This document shows, piece after piece, positions 32,617 to 41,510 of a stretch of DNA of 64,000 nt. The stretch is taken from contig NZ_JADBGR010000068.1 in the NCBI RefSeq assembly GCF_014892515.1, positions 18,902-82,901 of the forward strand. Direction: 5' to 3'. How positions within the stretch are numbered: position 1 is the stretch's first letter; every line of letters starts with the position of its first letter. Source of the DNA: Myceligenerans pegani. Its GTDB lineage: Bacteria > Actinomycetota > Actinomycetes > Actinomycetales > Cellulomonadaceae. The notes beneath the pieces are model-generated. The model did no database searches, was not told the DNA's origin, and saw only the letters and a program-made list of their open reading frames with translations. A program made the translations under genes and the position numbers.

Positions 32617-35030
32617 GCGGCGCTCCCTTCCTGGATGGCGTGCCAGACGCGCGCGGGTGTGCAGGGCATCCGGACGTCGTGCACGCCGTAGGGCCGCAGC
32701 GCGTCGACGACGGCGTTCACGACGGCGGGGGTGGACGCGATAGTGCCGGCCTCGCCGACGCCCTTGGCGCCGAGCGAGTTCGTGGTGGCGGGGGTGCTGC
32801 GGTGTGCGGCGTCGAAGCTGATGAGGTCGGCGGCGCTGGGTACGAGGTAGTCGGCGAGGGTGCCGGTGAGGAGGGTGCCGGCGTCGTCGTACACGGCCTC
32901 CTCCCAGAGGGCCTGGGCGATGCCCTGCACGAGCCCGCCGTGCACCTGCCCGGCGACGATGAGCGGGTTGATGACGGTGCCGACGTCGTCGACGCACACG
33001 TACTTGCGCAAGGAGACGGCGCCGGTCTCGGTGTCGACCTCGACGGCGCACAGGTGCGTGCCGTGGGGGAACGAGAAGTTCACGGGATCGAACGTGGCCT
33101 CGGCGTCGATGCTCGGTTCGATCCCCTCCGGGTAGTCGTGCGCGGCGAAGGCGGCGAGGGCGATCTCCTGAACGGTCTTGCCCTCGCCCGTGCCGGCCAC
33201 GGTGAACTTCCCGTGGGCGAACTCGATGTCCTCCGGGGCCGCCTCGAGCAGGTGCGCGGCCCACGGCTTGGCCTTGGCCACGACCTTGTCGGCCGCGAGC
33301 GCGAGCGCCTCGCCACCGACGGTGAGCGACCGTGAGCCGTAGGTGTCGAGGCCGCGGGGGGCGACCTGCGTGTCGCCGTGCAGCACCTCGACGTCCTCGT
33401 AGGGGACGCCGAGCCGGTCGGCGACGATCTGGCTGAACGCGGTCTCGTGTCCCTGGCCGTGCGCGCTGGCGCCGGTGGTGACCTCGACCTTGCCGGTGGG
33501 GAGCATGCGGATCTCGGCGTGCTCCCAGCCGCCGGCGCCGTAGTTGAGGCTGCCGAGCACGCGGGAGGGGGCGAGTCCGCACATCTCGGTGAAGGTGGAG
33601 ATGCCGATGCCGAGCTGCACGGGGTCGCGTTCCTCGCGTCGCCTGGCCTGTTCGGCACGGAGGTCCTCGTAGCCGAAGGCTTCGACGGCCTGGGCGGTGG
33701 CGGACTCGTAGTCGCCGGAGTCGTAGGTGAGCCCGGCGACGGTGGTGAACGGGAACTCGTCGTGGGTGATCCAGTTCTGGCGGCGGACCTCGAGGGGGTC
33801 GCGGCCGAGTTCGGCGGCGAGCTCGTCCATGAGCCGTTCGACGGCGAACGTGGCCTCGGGCCGTCCGGCGCCGCGGTAGGCGTCGGTCCAGGTCTTGTTG
33901 GTGAGGACGGTGCGGCAGTCGAACCGGTAGGCGGGGAACTTGTAGATGGCGTTGAACATGAAGGCGCCGAGGACGGGCACGCCGCCGCCGACGAGGGCGA
34001 CGTAGGCGCCGAGGTCGGCGAGCAGTTCGACCTTGAGGCCGGTGACGGTGCCGTCCGTGGTCGCCGCGAGGGTCAGCTTCTGCCACTGGTCGCGGCCGTG
34101 GTGGGCGGCCAGGAGGGACTCGGAGCGGGTCTCGGTGTACTTGACGGGTTTGCCGAGGCGTCGCGCGACGGCGAAGGCCGCCCATTCCTCGGGCGTGGTC
34201 TGCAGCTTGCCGCCGAACCCGCCGCCGACGTCGGGCGCGATGACCCGGATCTTCGACTCGGGCACGCCGGTGGTGGCGGCCAGGAGGAAGCGGGTGATGT
34301 GCGGGATCTGGGTGGCGGACCACAGGGTGATCTGCTCGCCGGTCGGGTCGACGACGACGGAGCGGGGTTCCATGAACGCGGGGATGAGCCGCTGCTGGCG
34401 GTACTCGCGCTCGATGAGGATGCCGCCCGAGCGGGCGGCGGCGATGGCGTCCTCGACGTCGCCGCCCGTGCCGGCCTCGGCGGAGTCGAAGATCCACCGG
34501 GCGGAGTTGTTGGTGCCCAGGTCGGGGTGGGCGAGGGCGCCGCCGTTCTCGGGGGTCGCCGCGGCGGCGTCCTTGAGGTCGAGGGCGGCGGGCAGTTCCT
34601 CGTAGTCGACGTCGACCAGTTCGGCGGCGTCGACGGCCGCCGCGGCGCTGCGGGCGACGACGACGGCGACGATCTCGCCGGCGAACGCGACCCGGTCGAC
34701 GGCGACCGGCTTGTGCTCGGGTGCGACCTGGTCGGTGGTGATGGGCCACGCGTTGGCGAGGACGCCCTGGGTGTCGGCGAGATCGGCGCCGGTGAGCACG
34801 GCGACGACGTTCGGGGACGCCTGGGCGTCTCGGGTGTCGATCCCGGTGATGCGCGCGTGCGCGTACGGGCTGCGCACCATGGCCAGGTGCAGGGTGCCGG
34901 GCGGCGCGATGTTGTCGGTCCAGCGGGTGCGGCCGGTGAGGAGGCGGTGGTCCTCCTTGCGGCGTCGGTCGCGCCCGATCTCGCCGTCGTGGGCGGCCTC
35001 GGCGGTGGGGGCCTCTTCGGTGGTGGTCAT
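32613..35030 (-). CDS. Molybdopterin large subunit, form II CO-dehydrogenase-like (CoxL family)
   Basis: An 805-residue catalytic subunit. The active-site loop reads AYRGAGR, the mark of form II enzymes; true form I CO dehydrogenase has AYxCSFR with a catalytic cysteine. Other pterin-site segments are visible: [31 protein letters not shown] and a late [12 protein letters not shown] with the conserved glutamate. It is thus an aldehyde, purine or other heterocycle hydroxylase whose substrate is not established, rather than a proven CO oxidiser. Start ATG 35030 overlaps the small-subunit stop by 4 bp. MoxR, VWA and XdhC proteins for cofactor maturation are encoded upstream. Confidence 0.9.
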   Translation of the reverse strand: MTTTEEAPTAEAAHDGEIGRDRRRKEDHRLLTGRTRWTDNIAPPGTLHLAMVRSPYAHARITGIDTRDAQASPNVVAVLTGADLADTQGVLANAWPITTDQVAPEHKPVAVDRVAFAGEIVAVVVARSAAAAVDAAELVDVDYEELPAALDLKDAAAATPENGGALAHPDLGTNNSARWIFDSAEAGTGGDVEDAIAAARSGGILIEREYRQQRLIPAFMEPRSVVVDPTGEQITLWSATQIPHITRFLLAATTGVPESKIRVIAPDVGGGFGGKLQTTPEEWAAFAVARRLGKPVKYTETRSESLLAAHHGRDQWQKLTLAATTDGTVTGLKVELLADLGAYVALVGGGVPVLGAFMFNAIYKFPAYRFDCRTVLTNKTWTDAYRGAGRPEATFAVERLMDELAAELGRDPLEVRRQNWITHDEFPFTTVAGLTYDSGDYESATAQAVEAFGYEDLRAEQARRREERDPVQLGIGISTFTEMCGLAPSRVLGSLNYGAGGWEHAEIRMLPTGKVEVTTGASAHGQGHETAFSQIVADRLGVPYEDVEVLHGDTQVAPRGLDTYGSRSLTVGGEALALAADKVVAKAKPWAAHLLEAAPEDIEFAHGKFTVAGTGEGKTVQEIALAAFAAHDYPEGIEPSIDAEATFDPVNFSFPHGTHLCAVEVDTETGAVSLRKYVCVDDVGTVINPLIVAGQVHGGLVQGIAQALWEEAVYDDAGTLLTGTLADYLVPSAADLISFDAAHRSTPATTNSLGAKGVGEAGTIASTPAVVNAVVDALRPYGVHDVRMPCTPARVWHAIQEGSAA

Positions 35031-35527
35031 GCCGCGCCTCCGTCCGCTGCGGGTGCGGCCGTGGTGCCGGGGGTGCCCGCCGCGTGCTGCACGGCGCGCA
35101 CGATGTTGTGGTAGCCGGTGCACCGGCAGAGGTTGCCCTCCAGGCCCTGGCGGATCTGTTCCTCGGTGGGCGCGGGGTTCTCGGCGAGGAGGTCCGCGGC
35201 CTGCATGATCATGCCCGGCGTGCAGAACCCGCACTGCAGGGCGTGGTACTCGTGGAACGCCTCCTGCACGGGATGCAGGGCGCCGTCGGTGGCGAGTCCC
35301 TCGACGGTGGTGACCTCGGCGCCGTCGGCCTGCACGGCCAGCACGTTGCACGACTTCACGCTGTGGCCGTCGAGGTGGACGGTGCAGGCGCCGCAACTGG
35401 CGGTGTCGCAGCCGATGACAGTTCCGGTCTTGCCGAGCCGCTCGCGCAGGTACTGCACGAGCAGGAGGCGGGGTTCGACGTCGTCGGACACCTTCGCGCC
35501 GTCGACGGTGAGCTCGATCCTGGTCAT
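35027..35527 (-). CDS. 2Fe-2S small subunit (CoxS-like)
   Basis: A 166-residue iron-sulphur protein. The plant-ferredoxin-type cluster ligands occur in [16 protein letters not shown] and the second cluster in [10 protein letters not shown] with [12 protein letters not shown], the standard arrangement of xanthine-dehydrogenase-family small subunits. A short Ala/Gly-rich tail follows. ATG 35527 has GAGGAG about 8 nt upstream and is preferred to start codons further out. It begins the structural-subunit part of the operon and is preceded by a 102-bp gap holding a CRP-like site. Confidence 0.92.
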   Translation of the reverse strand: MTRIELTVDGAKVSDDVEPRLLLVQYLRERLGKTGTVIGCDTASCGACTVHLDGHSVKSCNVLAVQADGAEVTTVEGLATDGALHPVQEAFHEYHALQCGFCTPGMIMQAADLLAENPAPTEEQIRQGLEGNLCRCTGYHNIVRAVQHAAGTPGTTAAPAADGGAA

Positions 35528-35557
35528 GGACGCTCCTCTGCCACTGCGTTGTGACGG

Positions 35558-35573
35558 TGTGACACGCATCACG
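35558..35573. promoter_or_regulatory. Candidate CRP/GlxR-type binding site upstream of the small-subunit gene
   Basis: TGTGACACGCATCACG fits TGTGA-N6-TCACA with one mismatch. It is centred about 38 bp upstream of the small-subunit ATG in the only sizeable gap of the operon, where a separate promoter for the structural genes is plausible. The site is short and could be chance. Confidence 0.45.
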
Positions 35574-35629
35574 GTACGCCCGGGCGACCGCGGTCCGCCA
35601 CAGCTGGGCCGGGGAGGCGCCGCCCGGGC

Positions 35630-36946
35630 TCAGGCGAGCCGCAGCGTGCGTTCCACGGCCCCCGGCGAGTCGAGCGAGAAGGGCAGCGGCGCCGCGTCCC
35701 GGACGCCGGGCAGCGTGACCTCGTAGTCGCCGAGGAAGCCCGTCACGCGCACGCGGCCCTCGGCGTCCGTGCGCAGGGTGGTGGGTGCCAGCCACCACTC
35801 GCCCCTGACCAGGTCGCGGAGGCGGTCGTAGGCCGGCTTGGGCGAGCCGTCCGCGCGCAGGAGGCCGCCCGGCGCGTTCAGCCACATGCCGCGGTCGCTC
35901 AGCCCCCAGTAGGTGAACGCCTCCACGTCCGGGTGGGCCAGGAGCAGCCGGAGGTGCGCCTCCAGCTCCTCGGCCTGGCGGGCCTCGCCCTCGGCGGTGC
36001 TCGGCCACTCGTCGACCTGCCAGTCGTTGAGGTCCACGACGTGCTCCGGCATGAGTTCGCCCGACAGCAGTGTGGTCTCGGTGAAGTGGATCGGGATGCC
36101 GTAGCGGCCGAAGCGCTCCAGGACGTCGAGCGTCTTCTCCTCGCCCCACCATCCCTGGTGCATGTGGGACTGCAGGCCGAGGCGGTCGATCCGGATGCCC
36201 GCCTCCAGCACGGCCTCGAGGAGGCACTCGTACGCCGTCGACATGTCGAAATCGTTCAACAGGAGGGTCGCGGACGAGTTCGCCGCCCGCGCCTCCTCGA
36301 ACGCGATCCGGATCGTCTCGACCCGTCCGCGGGCGCGGGCGAGCGGCGTGATCGCGTTGTCCTCGGCGGTGAAGACCGGCATGATCACGACCTCGTTGAT
36401 CGCGTCCCACGTGTCGATCACGCCCGCCATGTCCGTGACGTCCCGCCGGATGCGCTCGCGTTGGAGCCGCTCCACCTCGGCCAGGCCGGCGGCGGTCACG
36501 CGGTCGCCACCCTCGCGGGCGACGTCGAGCAGCCATCCGGGCTGGACCGTGTGCCACACGAGCGGATGACCCTTGACGACGACACCGCGCACCGCGAACC
36601 ACTCGGCGGCCCGGCGCAGGCGCGCGGTGCGCGGCACGCCCCGCTCCGGCTCGAACGTGCCCCAGTAGAACGGCAGCGTCGCCTGGTTGAAGACGTCCAG
36701 CCAGGCGTCCGCCAGGAGCTGGTCGTAGCCGGGGTCGCGCGAGTCGCCGTTCGCCAGGTCCACCAGGTCGAACCCGATGCAGCCGAACCAGAACGCGTGC
36801 CGGGTCTGGCGCACGACGACGTCCTGGCCGGCGAGGGCCGCGCCGTCCGGGCCGCGCAGCGTCAGGCGGACGTCCGCGCGGCGGTGCGCGAGCGAGGGAT
36901 CGGGTCGGCGGGTCACGGGCGGCCGGAAGAGGGACGACGTCGTCAT
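35630..36946 (-). CDS. Intracellular GH10 endo-1,4-beta-xylanase
   Basis: A 438-residue glycoside hydrolase family 10 protein. The acid/base glutamate is Glu185 in WDAINEVV and the nucleophile Glu290 in IHFTETTLL; KGHPLVWHTVQPGWL (substrate-binding His/Trp) and EAFTYWGLSDRGMWL are further family marks. An extra strand domain precedes the barrel (VRLTLRGPDGAALAGQDVVV) and another follows it. There is no signal peptide, so it likely cleaves xylo-oligosaccharides inside the cell. Its ATG at 36946 overlaps the XdhC-like stop by 4 bp, an unexpected coupling inside a molybdenum-enzyme operon. Confidence 0.9.
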   Translation of the reverse strand: MTTSSLFRPPVTRRPDPSLAHRRADVRLTLRGPDGAALAGQDVVVRQTRHAFWFGCIGFDLVDLANGDSRDPGYDQLLADAWLDVFNQATLPFYWGTFEPERGVPRTARLRRAAEWFAVRGVVVKGHPLVWHTVQPGWLLDVAREGGDRVTAAGLAEVERLQRERIRRDVTDMAGVIDTWDAINEVVIMPVFTAEDNAITPLARARGRVETIRIAFEEARAANSSATLLLNDFDMSTAYECLLEAVLEAGIRIDRLGLQSHMHQGWWGEEKTLDVLERFGRYGIPIHFTETTLLSGELMPEHVVDLNDWQVDEWPSTAEGEARQAEELEAHLRLLLAHPDVEAFTYWGLSDRGMWLNAPGGLLRADGSPKPAYDRLRDLVRGEWWLAPTTLRTDAEGRVRVTGFLGDYEVTLPGVRDAAPLPFSLDSPGAVERTLRLA

Positions 36947-38112
36947 GGTGGGTACCTTAGAGGTCGCGCGACACCTTGGTGATGAATGCGCCCGTCCGTC
37001 GTCGTCAGGGACTCGCCCGAGCCGCCCCAGCGGGCCGAGACGATCTCGGCGGCGATGCTGATCGCCGTCTCCTCCGGGGTGCGGGCGCCCAGGTCGAGGC
37101 CGATCGGGCTGCGCAGGCGCGCCAGGGAGTCGTCGGGCACGCCGGTCTCGCGGAGCCGGGCGAGACGGTCATCGTGCGTGCGCCGCGAGCCCATCGCGCC
37201 GACGTAGGCCAGGTCGAGGCGCAGCGCCAGGTCCAGAACGGGCACGTCGAACTTCGGGTCGTGGGTCAGCACGCACACCACCGTCCGGGCGTCGATCCGG
37301 CCCGCGTCCGCCTCGGCGGCGAGATAGCGGTGCGGCCAGTCGGTCACCACCTCGTCCGCGTCCGGGAACCGCGTCGCGGTCGCGAACACCGGCCGGGCGT
37401 CGCACACCGTGACGCGGTAGCCGAGGAACGAGCCGACCCGCGCCGTCGCCGCCGCGAAGTCGATCGCGCCGAACACGAGCATCCGCGGGCGCGGTGCGAA
37501 GGACGAGACGAACACGCGGCAGCCCTCGCCGCGGCGCTCGCCGTCGGGTCCGTAGGTGAGGGTCTCGCTGAGGCCGCCGGCGAGCAGGCCGAGGGCGTCG
37601 TCGGTGACGGCGTCGTCCATGCGGGCCCCGGCGAGTGCGGGCCTCGCCGGGGCGGGAGACTCCGGGCGGACGACCAGGCGGCGGCCGACGACCGCCTCGT
37701 CCGGGTGCTCCACCACCGTGGCCACGGCGACCGGGCGTCCGGCGGCGATGTCGGCGGCGACCTCGTCCAGGTCGGGGAAGCCGGCGCGGTCCACCCGCTC
37801 CACGAACACGTCCAGGATGCCGCCGCAGGTCAGGCCGACGGCGAACGCGTCGTCGTCGGAGATGCCGTACCGCTCCAGCACCGGGCGGCCGGTCGTGGCG
37901 ACCTCGCTCGCGAGGTCGAACACGGCACCCTCCACGCAGCCGCCGGAGACCGAGCCCACCGCGACGGGCGGCGCGCCCTCCGCCCCCGGCCCGACCAGCA
38001 TGGCCGCTCCCGGCGGGCGGGGAGCGGAGCGGAACGTCGCCACGACCGTGCCCATCCCGACCGGGTGACCCTCCCGCCACCACGCCAGCAGTTGGTCCAG
38101 CACGTCACGCAC
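36943..38112 (-). CDS. XdhC/CoxI-family molybdenum cofactor maturation protein
   Basis: A 389-residue two-domain protein. The N-terminal XdhC domain has GTVVATFRSAPRPPGAAMLV, GSVSGGCVEGAVFDLA and LTCGGILDVFVE (cysteines implicated in cofactor handling). The C-terminal Rossmann-like domain has LVFGAIDFAAATARVGSFLG, VVCVLTHDPKFD and AYVGAMGSRRTHDDR. Such proteins sulfurate and insert the molybdenum cofactor into xanthine-dehydrogenase-family enzymes, which fits the neighbouring CoxSLM subunits. The start overlaps the VWA gene by 8 bp and the stop overlaps the xylanase start. About 25 extra polar residues form the C-terminus. Confidence 0.88.
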   Translation of the reverse strand: MRDVLDQLLAWWREGHPVGMGTVVATFRSAPRPPGAAMLVGPGAEGAPPVAVGSVSGGCVEGAVFDLASEVATTGRPVLERYGISDDDAFAVGLTCGGILDVFVERVDRAGFPDLDEVAADIAAGRPVAVATVVEHPDEAVVGRRLVVRPESPAPARPALAGARMDDAVTDDALGLLAGGLSETLTYGPDGERRGEGCRVFVSSFAPRPRMLVFGAIDFAAATARVGSFLGYRVTVCDARPVFATATRFPDADEVVTDWPHRYLAAEADAGRIDARTVVCVLTHDPKFDVPVLDLALRLDLAYVGAMGSRRTHDDRLARLRETGVPDDSLARLRSPIGLDLGARTPEETAISIAAEIVSARWGGSGESLTTTDGRIHHQGVARPLRYPP

Positions 38113-39301
38113 GCGCGATCACCTCCAGCACCTCCTCGAACGTACCCAGCGAATGCCCCGCCAGGAAATGGTCCACGTACGGCAGCACCGCTACGATCCC
38201 CGACTGCACCGGCCGGTACCCGGCCTTGCCGCGATGCGGGTTCACCCACACCACGGCGTGGGCCAGCCGGTGCAGCCGGGCGGCGCGGTCGGCCAGGTCG
38301 GCCGGGTCGCCCCGCTCCCAGCCGTCGCTGCAGACCACGACGACCGCCCCGCGCAGCCGCGCGCCGTGCCGGTCCGTCAGCGTGGCGAGCGCCCCGGCGA
38401 GCCGCGTGCCGCCCGCCCAGTCCGGGACGAGGTCGCCGGCGCGGGCCAGCGCGCGCTCCGGGTCGGCGGTGCGCAGGGCGTCGGTGACGCGCGTCAGCCG
38501 GGTGCCGAGCGTGAACGCCTCCGCGCGGAACCGGGTCCCGGCGCGGCGTGCGCCCGCGGGGGCCGCCGACCGCACGACCGCGTGCGCCAGCCGCAGCAGC
38601 GCCTCCGCGTACGGGCGCATCGAGCCCGACACGTCCACGAGCAGCACGACGCGGCGCGGCGTCCGGGCCCGGCGGCGGCGCTCGATCCGGGCCGGTTCGC
38701 CCGCGCGGCGCAGGGAAGCACGCAGCGTGCGGTGCAGGTCAGGGCGGCCACGGTGCCACGGCACGGTGCGGGCGGCGCGGCGCAGCGGCGGGCGCGGCCG
38801 GAGGGCGGCGAGCTGTGCGGCCAGGACCCGCCGCTCCGCCTCGGTGAGGCCGGCGACGTCGCGATGGCGGAGAGTTTCGCGGTCGTCGGCGACCACCCCG
38901 TACTGAATGGGGTTCGGCAGGGTTTCGAATCCGTTCGAACGGTCCGCAAAGGTCTGCGCGGCCCTGTCGAACCCTCCTCCAGCAGCGGGGTGGGGGAGGT
39001 CCGTGTCCCGGGTGGCGTGGTCGTGGTGGGCGGGGCCGGCGGCCGTCCTGCCGCGGGGCACCGGCAGCCCCAGGGTCGAGGACCCGAACCAGGCGGCGAA
39101 CACCTGGTCGAACCGGGCGAGATCCTCCGGGCCGCCGCAGAGCGTCGCCCGCCCGGCGCGATAGGTGGAGACGGCGCTTCCGGCGCCGAGCACGGCGGTG
39201 GCCTGCAGGAACGAGGTCGCGCGGTCGTGCGTCACGCCGACCCCGGCCGCCCGCAGTGCCCGCGTGAACCCGAGCAGCACCCGCTCGCCGTCGTCGGACA
39301 C
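38105..39301 (-). CDS. CoxE-like VWA-domain protein (MoxR partner) with repeat insertion
   Basis: A 398-residue VWA-domain protein of the CoxE group. The MIDAS motif DVSGSM is at residues 223-228 and a later SDGWERGD completes the metal site. N-terminal helices (LLGFTRALRAAGVGVTHDRA) precede it. These proteins work with MoxR AAA+ ATPases in maturation of CO-dehydrogenase-type enzymes. Residues about 105-134 (GFDRAAQTFADRSNGFETLP and onward) are encoded by a segment also found as a non-coding copy at 51118-51204, so they look like an in-frame repeat insertion in a region between domains. GTG 39301 starts one base after the MoxR stop. Confidence 0.85.
   Translation of the reverse strand: MSDDGERVLLGFTRALRAAGVGVTHDRATSFLQATAVLGAGSAVSTYRAGRATLCGGPEDLARFDQVFAAWFGSSTLGLPVPRGRTAAGPAHHDHATRDTDLPHPAAGGGFDRAAQTFADRSNGFETLPNPIQYGVVADDRETLRHRDVAGLTEAERRVLAAQLAALRPRPPLRRAARTVPWHRGRPDLHRTLRASLRRAGEPARIERRRRARTPRRVVLLVDVSGSMRPYAEALLRLAHAVVRSAAPAGARRAGTRFRAEAFTLGTRLTRVTDALRTADPERALARAGDLVPDWAGGTRLAGALATLTDRHGARLRGAVVVVCSDGWERGDPADLADRAARLHRLAHAVVWVNPHRGKAGYRPVQSGIVAVLPYVDHFLAGHSLGTFEEVLEVIARA
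38901..38988. repeat. Dispersed repeat element, copy A (inside the CoxE-like gene)
   Basis: About 88 bp similar to 51118-51204. Shared blocks are TACTGA, AGGGTTTCGAATCC and AAAGGTCTGC with CGGCCCT, aligned without gaps over the first 73 positions. Here it is read in frame on the minus strand as part of the CoxE-like protein. Confidence 0.85.
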
Positions 39302-39302
39302 G

Positions 39303-40184
39303 TCACGCCGCCAGGATCCGGGTCAGCGCCTCGCGGGCACGGATCGTGTCCTCGCGGTACTTGACCACCGCGCCGAGGGTGCGGGACGCCGCGTCGAGGT
39401 CGAGCGTCGCGGCGCCGAGACGCTCCAGGGCGCGCGCCCAGTCGAGCGTCTCGGCGACGCCCGGCGGCTTGAGCAGCGGCTCCGCACGCAGCCGCTGCAC
39501 GCAGCCGGCTACCTGGCGGGCCAGGGCCTCGGCGACCTCGGGCAGGCGCGCCCGCACGATCGCGACCTCCCGCTCCAGGCCTGGGTGGTCGATCCAGTGG
39601 TAGAGGCAGCGGCGCTTGAGGGCGTCGTGCAGCTCACGCGTGCGGTTCGACGTGAGGACGACGGTGGGCGGCGTCGCCGCGCGGATCGTGCCGAGTTCCG
39701 GGACGGTGACCGTCCAGCCGGACAGGACCTCCAGCAGGAAGGCCTCGAACTCGTCGTCGGCGCGGTCGACCTCGTCCACGAGCAGCACGGACGGCGTGGT
39801 CCGCAACGCGCGCAGGACGGGCCGGGCCAGGAGGAAACGCTCGTCGAACAGCGAGCGCTCGACGGTGTCGACCTCCAGGGCGCCCTCGTCCGACGACACC
39901 GCCGCCGCCTCCAGTGTCCGCAGGTGCAGGATCTGCCGGCCGAAGTCCCAGTCGTACAGGGCCTGGGTGGCGTCGATGCCCTCGTAGCACTGCAGCCGGA
40001 TCAGGGGCGCGCCGGTGACCTCGGCCAGCGCCTCGGCGAGAGCGGTCTTGCCGGTGCCCGGCTCCCCCTCCAGGAGCAGCGGGCGCTCCATGGCCCGGGC
40101 GAGGTGCGCGACCGTGGCGAGGTCCTCGTCGGCGAGGTATCCCGCCTCCCCCAGTGCCGCGGCGAGGGCCTCGGGTGAGTTCAT
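39303..40184 (-). CDS. MoxR-family AAA+ ATPase (CoxD-like)
   Basis: A 293-residue AAA+ ATPase. Walker A is EGEPGTGKTALAEALAE near residue 42, Walker B is SVLLVDEVDRADDEFEAFLLEV, sensor 1 is VLTSNRTRELHDALKRRCLYHW, all typical of the MoxR group. It should remodel or activate the hydroxylase together with the VWA partner encoded one base downstream. It is the first gene of the long minus-strand cox-like operon. A TAGCCT box ends 6 nt before the ATG, with no ribosome site, pointing to a leaderless transcript. Confidence 0.9.
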   Translation of the reverse strand: MNSPEALAAALGEAGYLADEDLATVAHLARAMERPLLLEGEPGTGKTALAEALAEVTGAPLIRLQCYEGIDATQALYDWDFGRQILHLRTLEAAAVSSDEGALEVDTVERSLFDERFLLARPVLRALRTTPSVLLVDEVDRADDEFEAFLLEVLSGWTVTVPELGTIRAATPPTVVLTSNRTRELHDALKRRCLYHWIDHPGLEREVAIVRARLPEVAEALARQVAGCVQRLRAEPLLKPPGVAETLDWARALERLGAATLDLDAASRTLGAVVKYREDTIRAREALTRILAA

Positions 40185-40190
40185 TCGTTC

Positions 40191-40196
40191 AGGCTA
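40191..40196 (-). promoter_or_regulatory. Candidate -10 box of the cox-like operon, leaderless MoxR start
   Basis: TAGCCT on the minus strand (TANNNT), 6 nt before ATG 40184. It lies in a 77-bp divergent gap shared with the metallophosphoesterase promoter. Confidence 0.5.
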
Positions 40197-40247
40197 CGGT
40201 GTGGCCGGAGTTCTCGTGCCGTTCTCTCCCGGGAAAGTTCCGGTGCC

Positions 40248-40253
40248 TAACGT
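40248..40253 (+). promoter_or_regulatory. Candidate -10 box, leaderless metallophosphoesterase start
   Basis: TAACGT (TANNNT) ends 8 nt before ATG 40262, which lacks a clear Shine-Dalgarno sequence. Confidence 0.5.
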
Positions 40254-40261
40254 CGCGGGGT

Positions 40262-41467
40262 ATGAGCAACGATTCCCTGAAGCAGACGCCGGCATCCGCA
40301 GGGCGGGGCGTCGGTCTCGGCCGCCGGACCTTCATGGCCCTCGGCGGCGCGGCCGCCGCGACCGCCGCCGCCACCGCTGCGGCACCGGACACCGCGGCGG
40401 CCGCCACCCTGCCGCGGTACCGGCGTCCGCGCCTGCGCTTCGGCCGCGACGGCAGGTTCACGATCGTGCAGTTCAACGACACCCAGGACGACGAGCGGAT
40501 CGACCGCCGTACGCTCGAGCTCATGGACGCCGTGCTGGACGACCAGCGGCCGGATCTGGTCATCCTGAACGGCGACAACCTCACCGGCGGGTGCGACACC
40601 GCCCGGGAGGTGCACCAGGCGATGAACAACGTGGTCCAGCCCATGGAGTCGCGCGGGATCCCCTGGGCCGTCACGTTCGGCAACCACGACGAGGACAACC
40701 TGCACCTCAACGATGTGGACGAGGCGCAGATGCTCGCCTTCTACCGCTCCTACGAGCACAACGTGAACGTCGCGACGGCGCCGGGCGTCACGGGGCAGGG
40801 CAACTCCCAGTTCCTGATCGACGGGACGAACGGGCGGCCTGCCTTCAACATCTGGCTGCTGGACTCGGGCCGCTACGCCCCCGAGACGCTCGCCGGGCAG
40901 GACTTCGAGGGCTACCCCACCTGGGACTGGCTGCGCGGCGACCAGGTGTCCTGGTACTTCCGCACCTCCGAGGCGCTCGAGCGGCGCCATCGGCGCAAGA
41001 TCCCCTCCCTGATGTTCATCCACATCCCGCTCTGGGAGTACCGCTTCATGTGGTTCGGTTCGGTCGACGGCCGCACCGACGCGGACCACGCCCGCGGCGC
41101 CGAGCGGCACGGGATCGTCGGCGAGCGCAACGAGGACGAGTGCCCGGGGCCCTTCAACTCGGGGATGTTCTCCGCGATCCAGCACCGCGGCGACGTCAAG
41201 GGCGTCTTCTGCGGCCACGACCACGTCAACACCTATGTCGGCGACTACTACGGCGTCCTGCTCGGCTACGCGGGCAACACCGGGTTCGGCACCTACGGCC
41301 TCTCCGGCGACGAGCGCAACCGCCTTCGTGGCGCCCGCGTCTACACGCTGGACGAGCGGGCCGACGGCGTCCTCACCGACACGTTCATGGTGTTCGCGGC
41401 CGACTACGGCATCGACCTGACCGCCGACGACCAGTCGATCGACCCGCTGCCCCTGCCGAGGGGCTGA
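40262..41467 (+). CDS. Tat-exported metallophosphoesterase
   Basis: A 401-residue calcineurin-like phosphoesterase. A twin-arginine signal (GRRTFMALGGAAAATAA) directs folded export. Metal-binding motifs are LNGDNL, TFGNHDED, a HIPLW histidine and FCGHDHVNTY; motif I reads FNDTQD, with Gln where DxH usually has His. It probably hydrolyses an extracellular phosphomono- or diester. Start ATG 40262 is favoured by a -10 box 8 nt upstream; the frame is open earlier. It is divergent from the cox-like operon and convergent with a lipoprotein gene, from which it is separated by a strong hairpin. Confidence 0.85.
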   Translation: MSNDSLKQTPASAGRGVGLGRRTFMALGGAAAATAAATAAAPDTAAAATLPRYRRPRLRFGRDGRFTIVQFNDTQDDERIDRRTLELMDAVLDDQRPDLVILNGDNLTGGCDTAREVHQAMNNVVQPMESRGIPWAVTFGNHDEDNLHLNDVDEAQMLAFYRSYEHNVNVATAPGVTGQGNSQFLIDGTNGRPAFNIWLLDSGRYAPETLAGQDFEGYPTWDWLRGDQVSWYFRTSEALERRHRRKIPSLMFIHIPLWEYRFMWFGSVDGRTDADHARGAERHGIVGERNEDECPGPFNSGMFSAIQHRGDVKGVFCGHDHVNTYVGDYYGVLLGYAGNTGFGTYGLSGDERNRLRGARVYTLDERADGVLTDTFMVFAADYGIDLTADDQSIDPLPLPRG

Positions 41468-41473
41468 GCGGCG

Positions 41474-41504
41474 CCGGGCCTGACCGGAGGCCGGTCAGGC
41501 CCGG
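41474..41504. terminator. Bidirectional terminator hairpin
   Basis: A perfect 14-bp stem (CCGGGCCTGACCGG and its complement) closed by an AGG loop, lying exactly between the convergent metallophosphoesterase and lipoprotein genes. Confidence 0.85.
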
Positions 41505-41510
41505 CCAGGG

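Noticed and set aside
31729..34749. About 1000-codon frame whose first two thirds overlap coxL in another frame
   Set aside because: Only its last part (from 32616) is the FAD subunit; the rest is Arg-rich shadow sequence while the overlapping frame encodes clear CoxL motifs.
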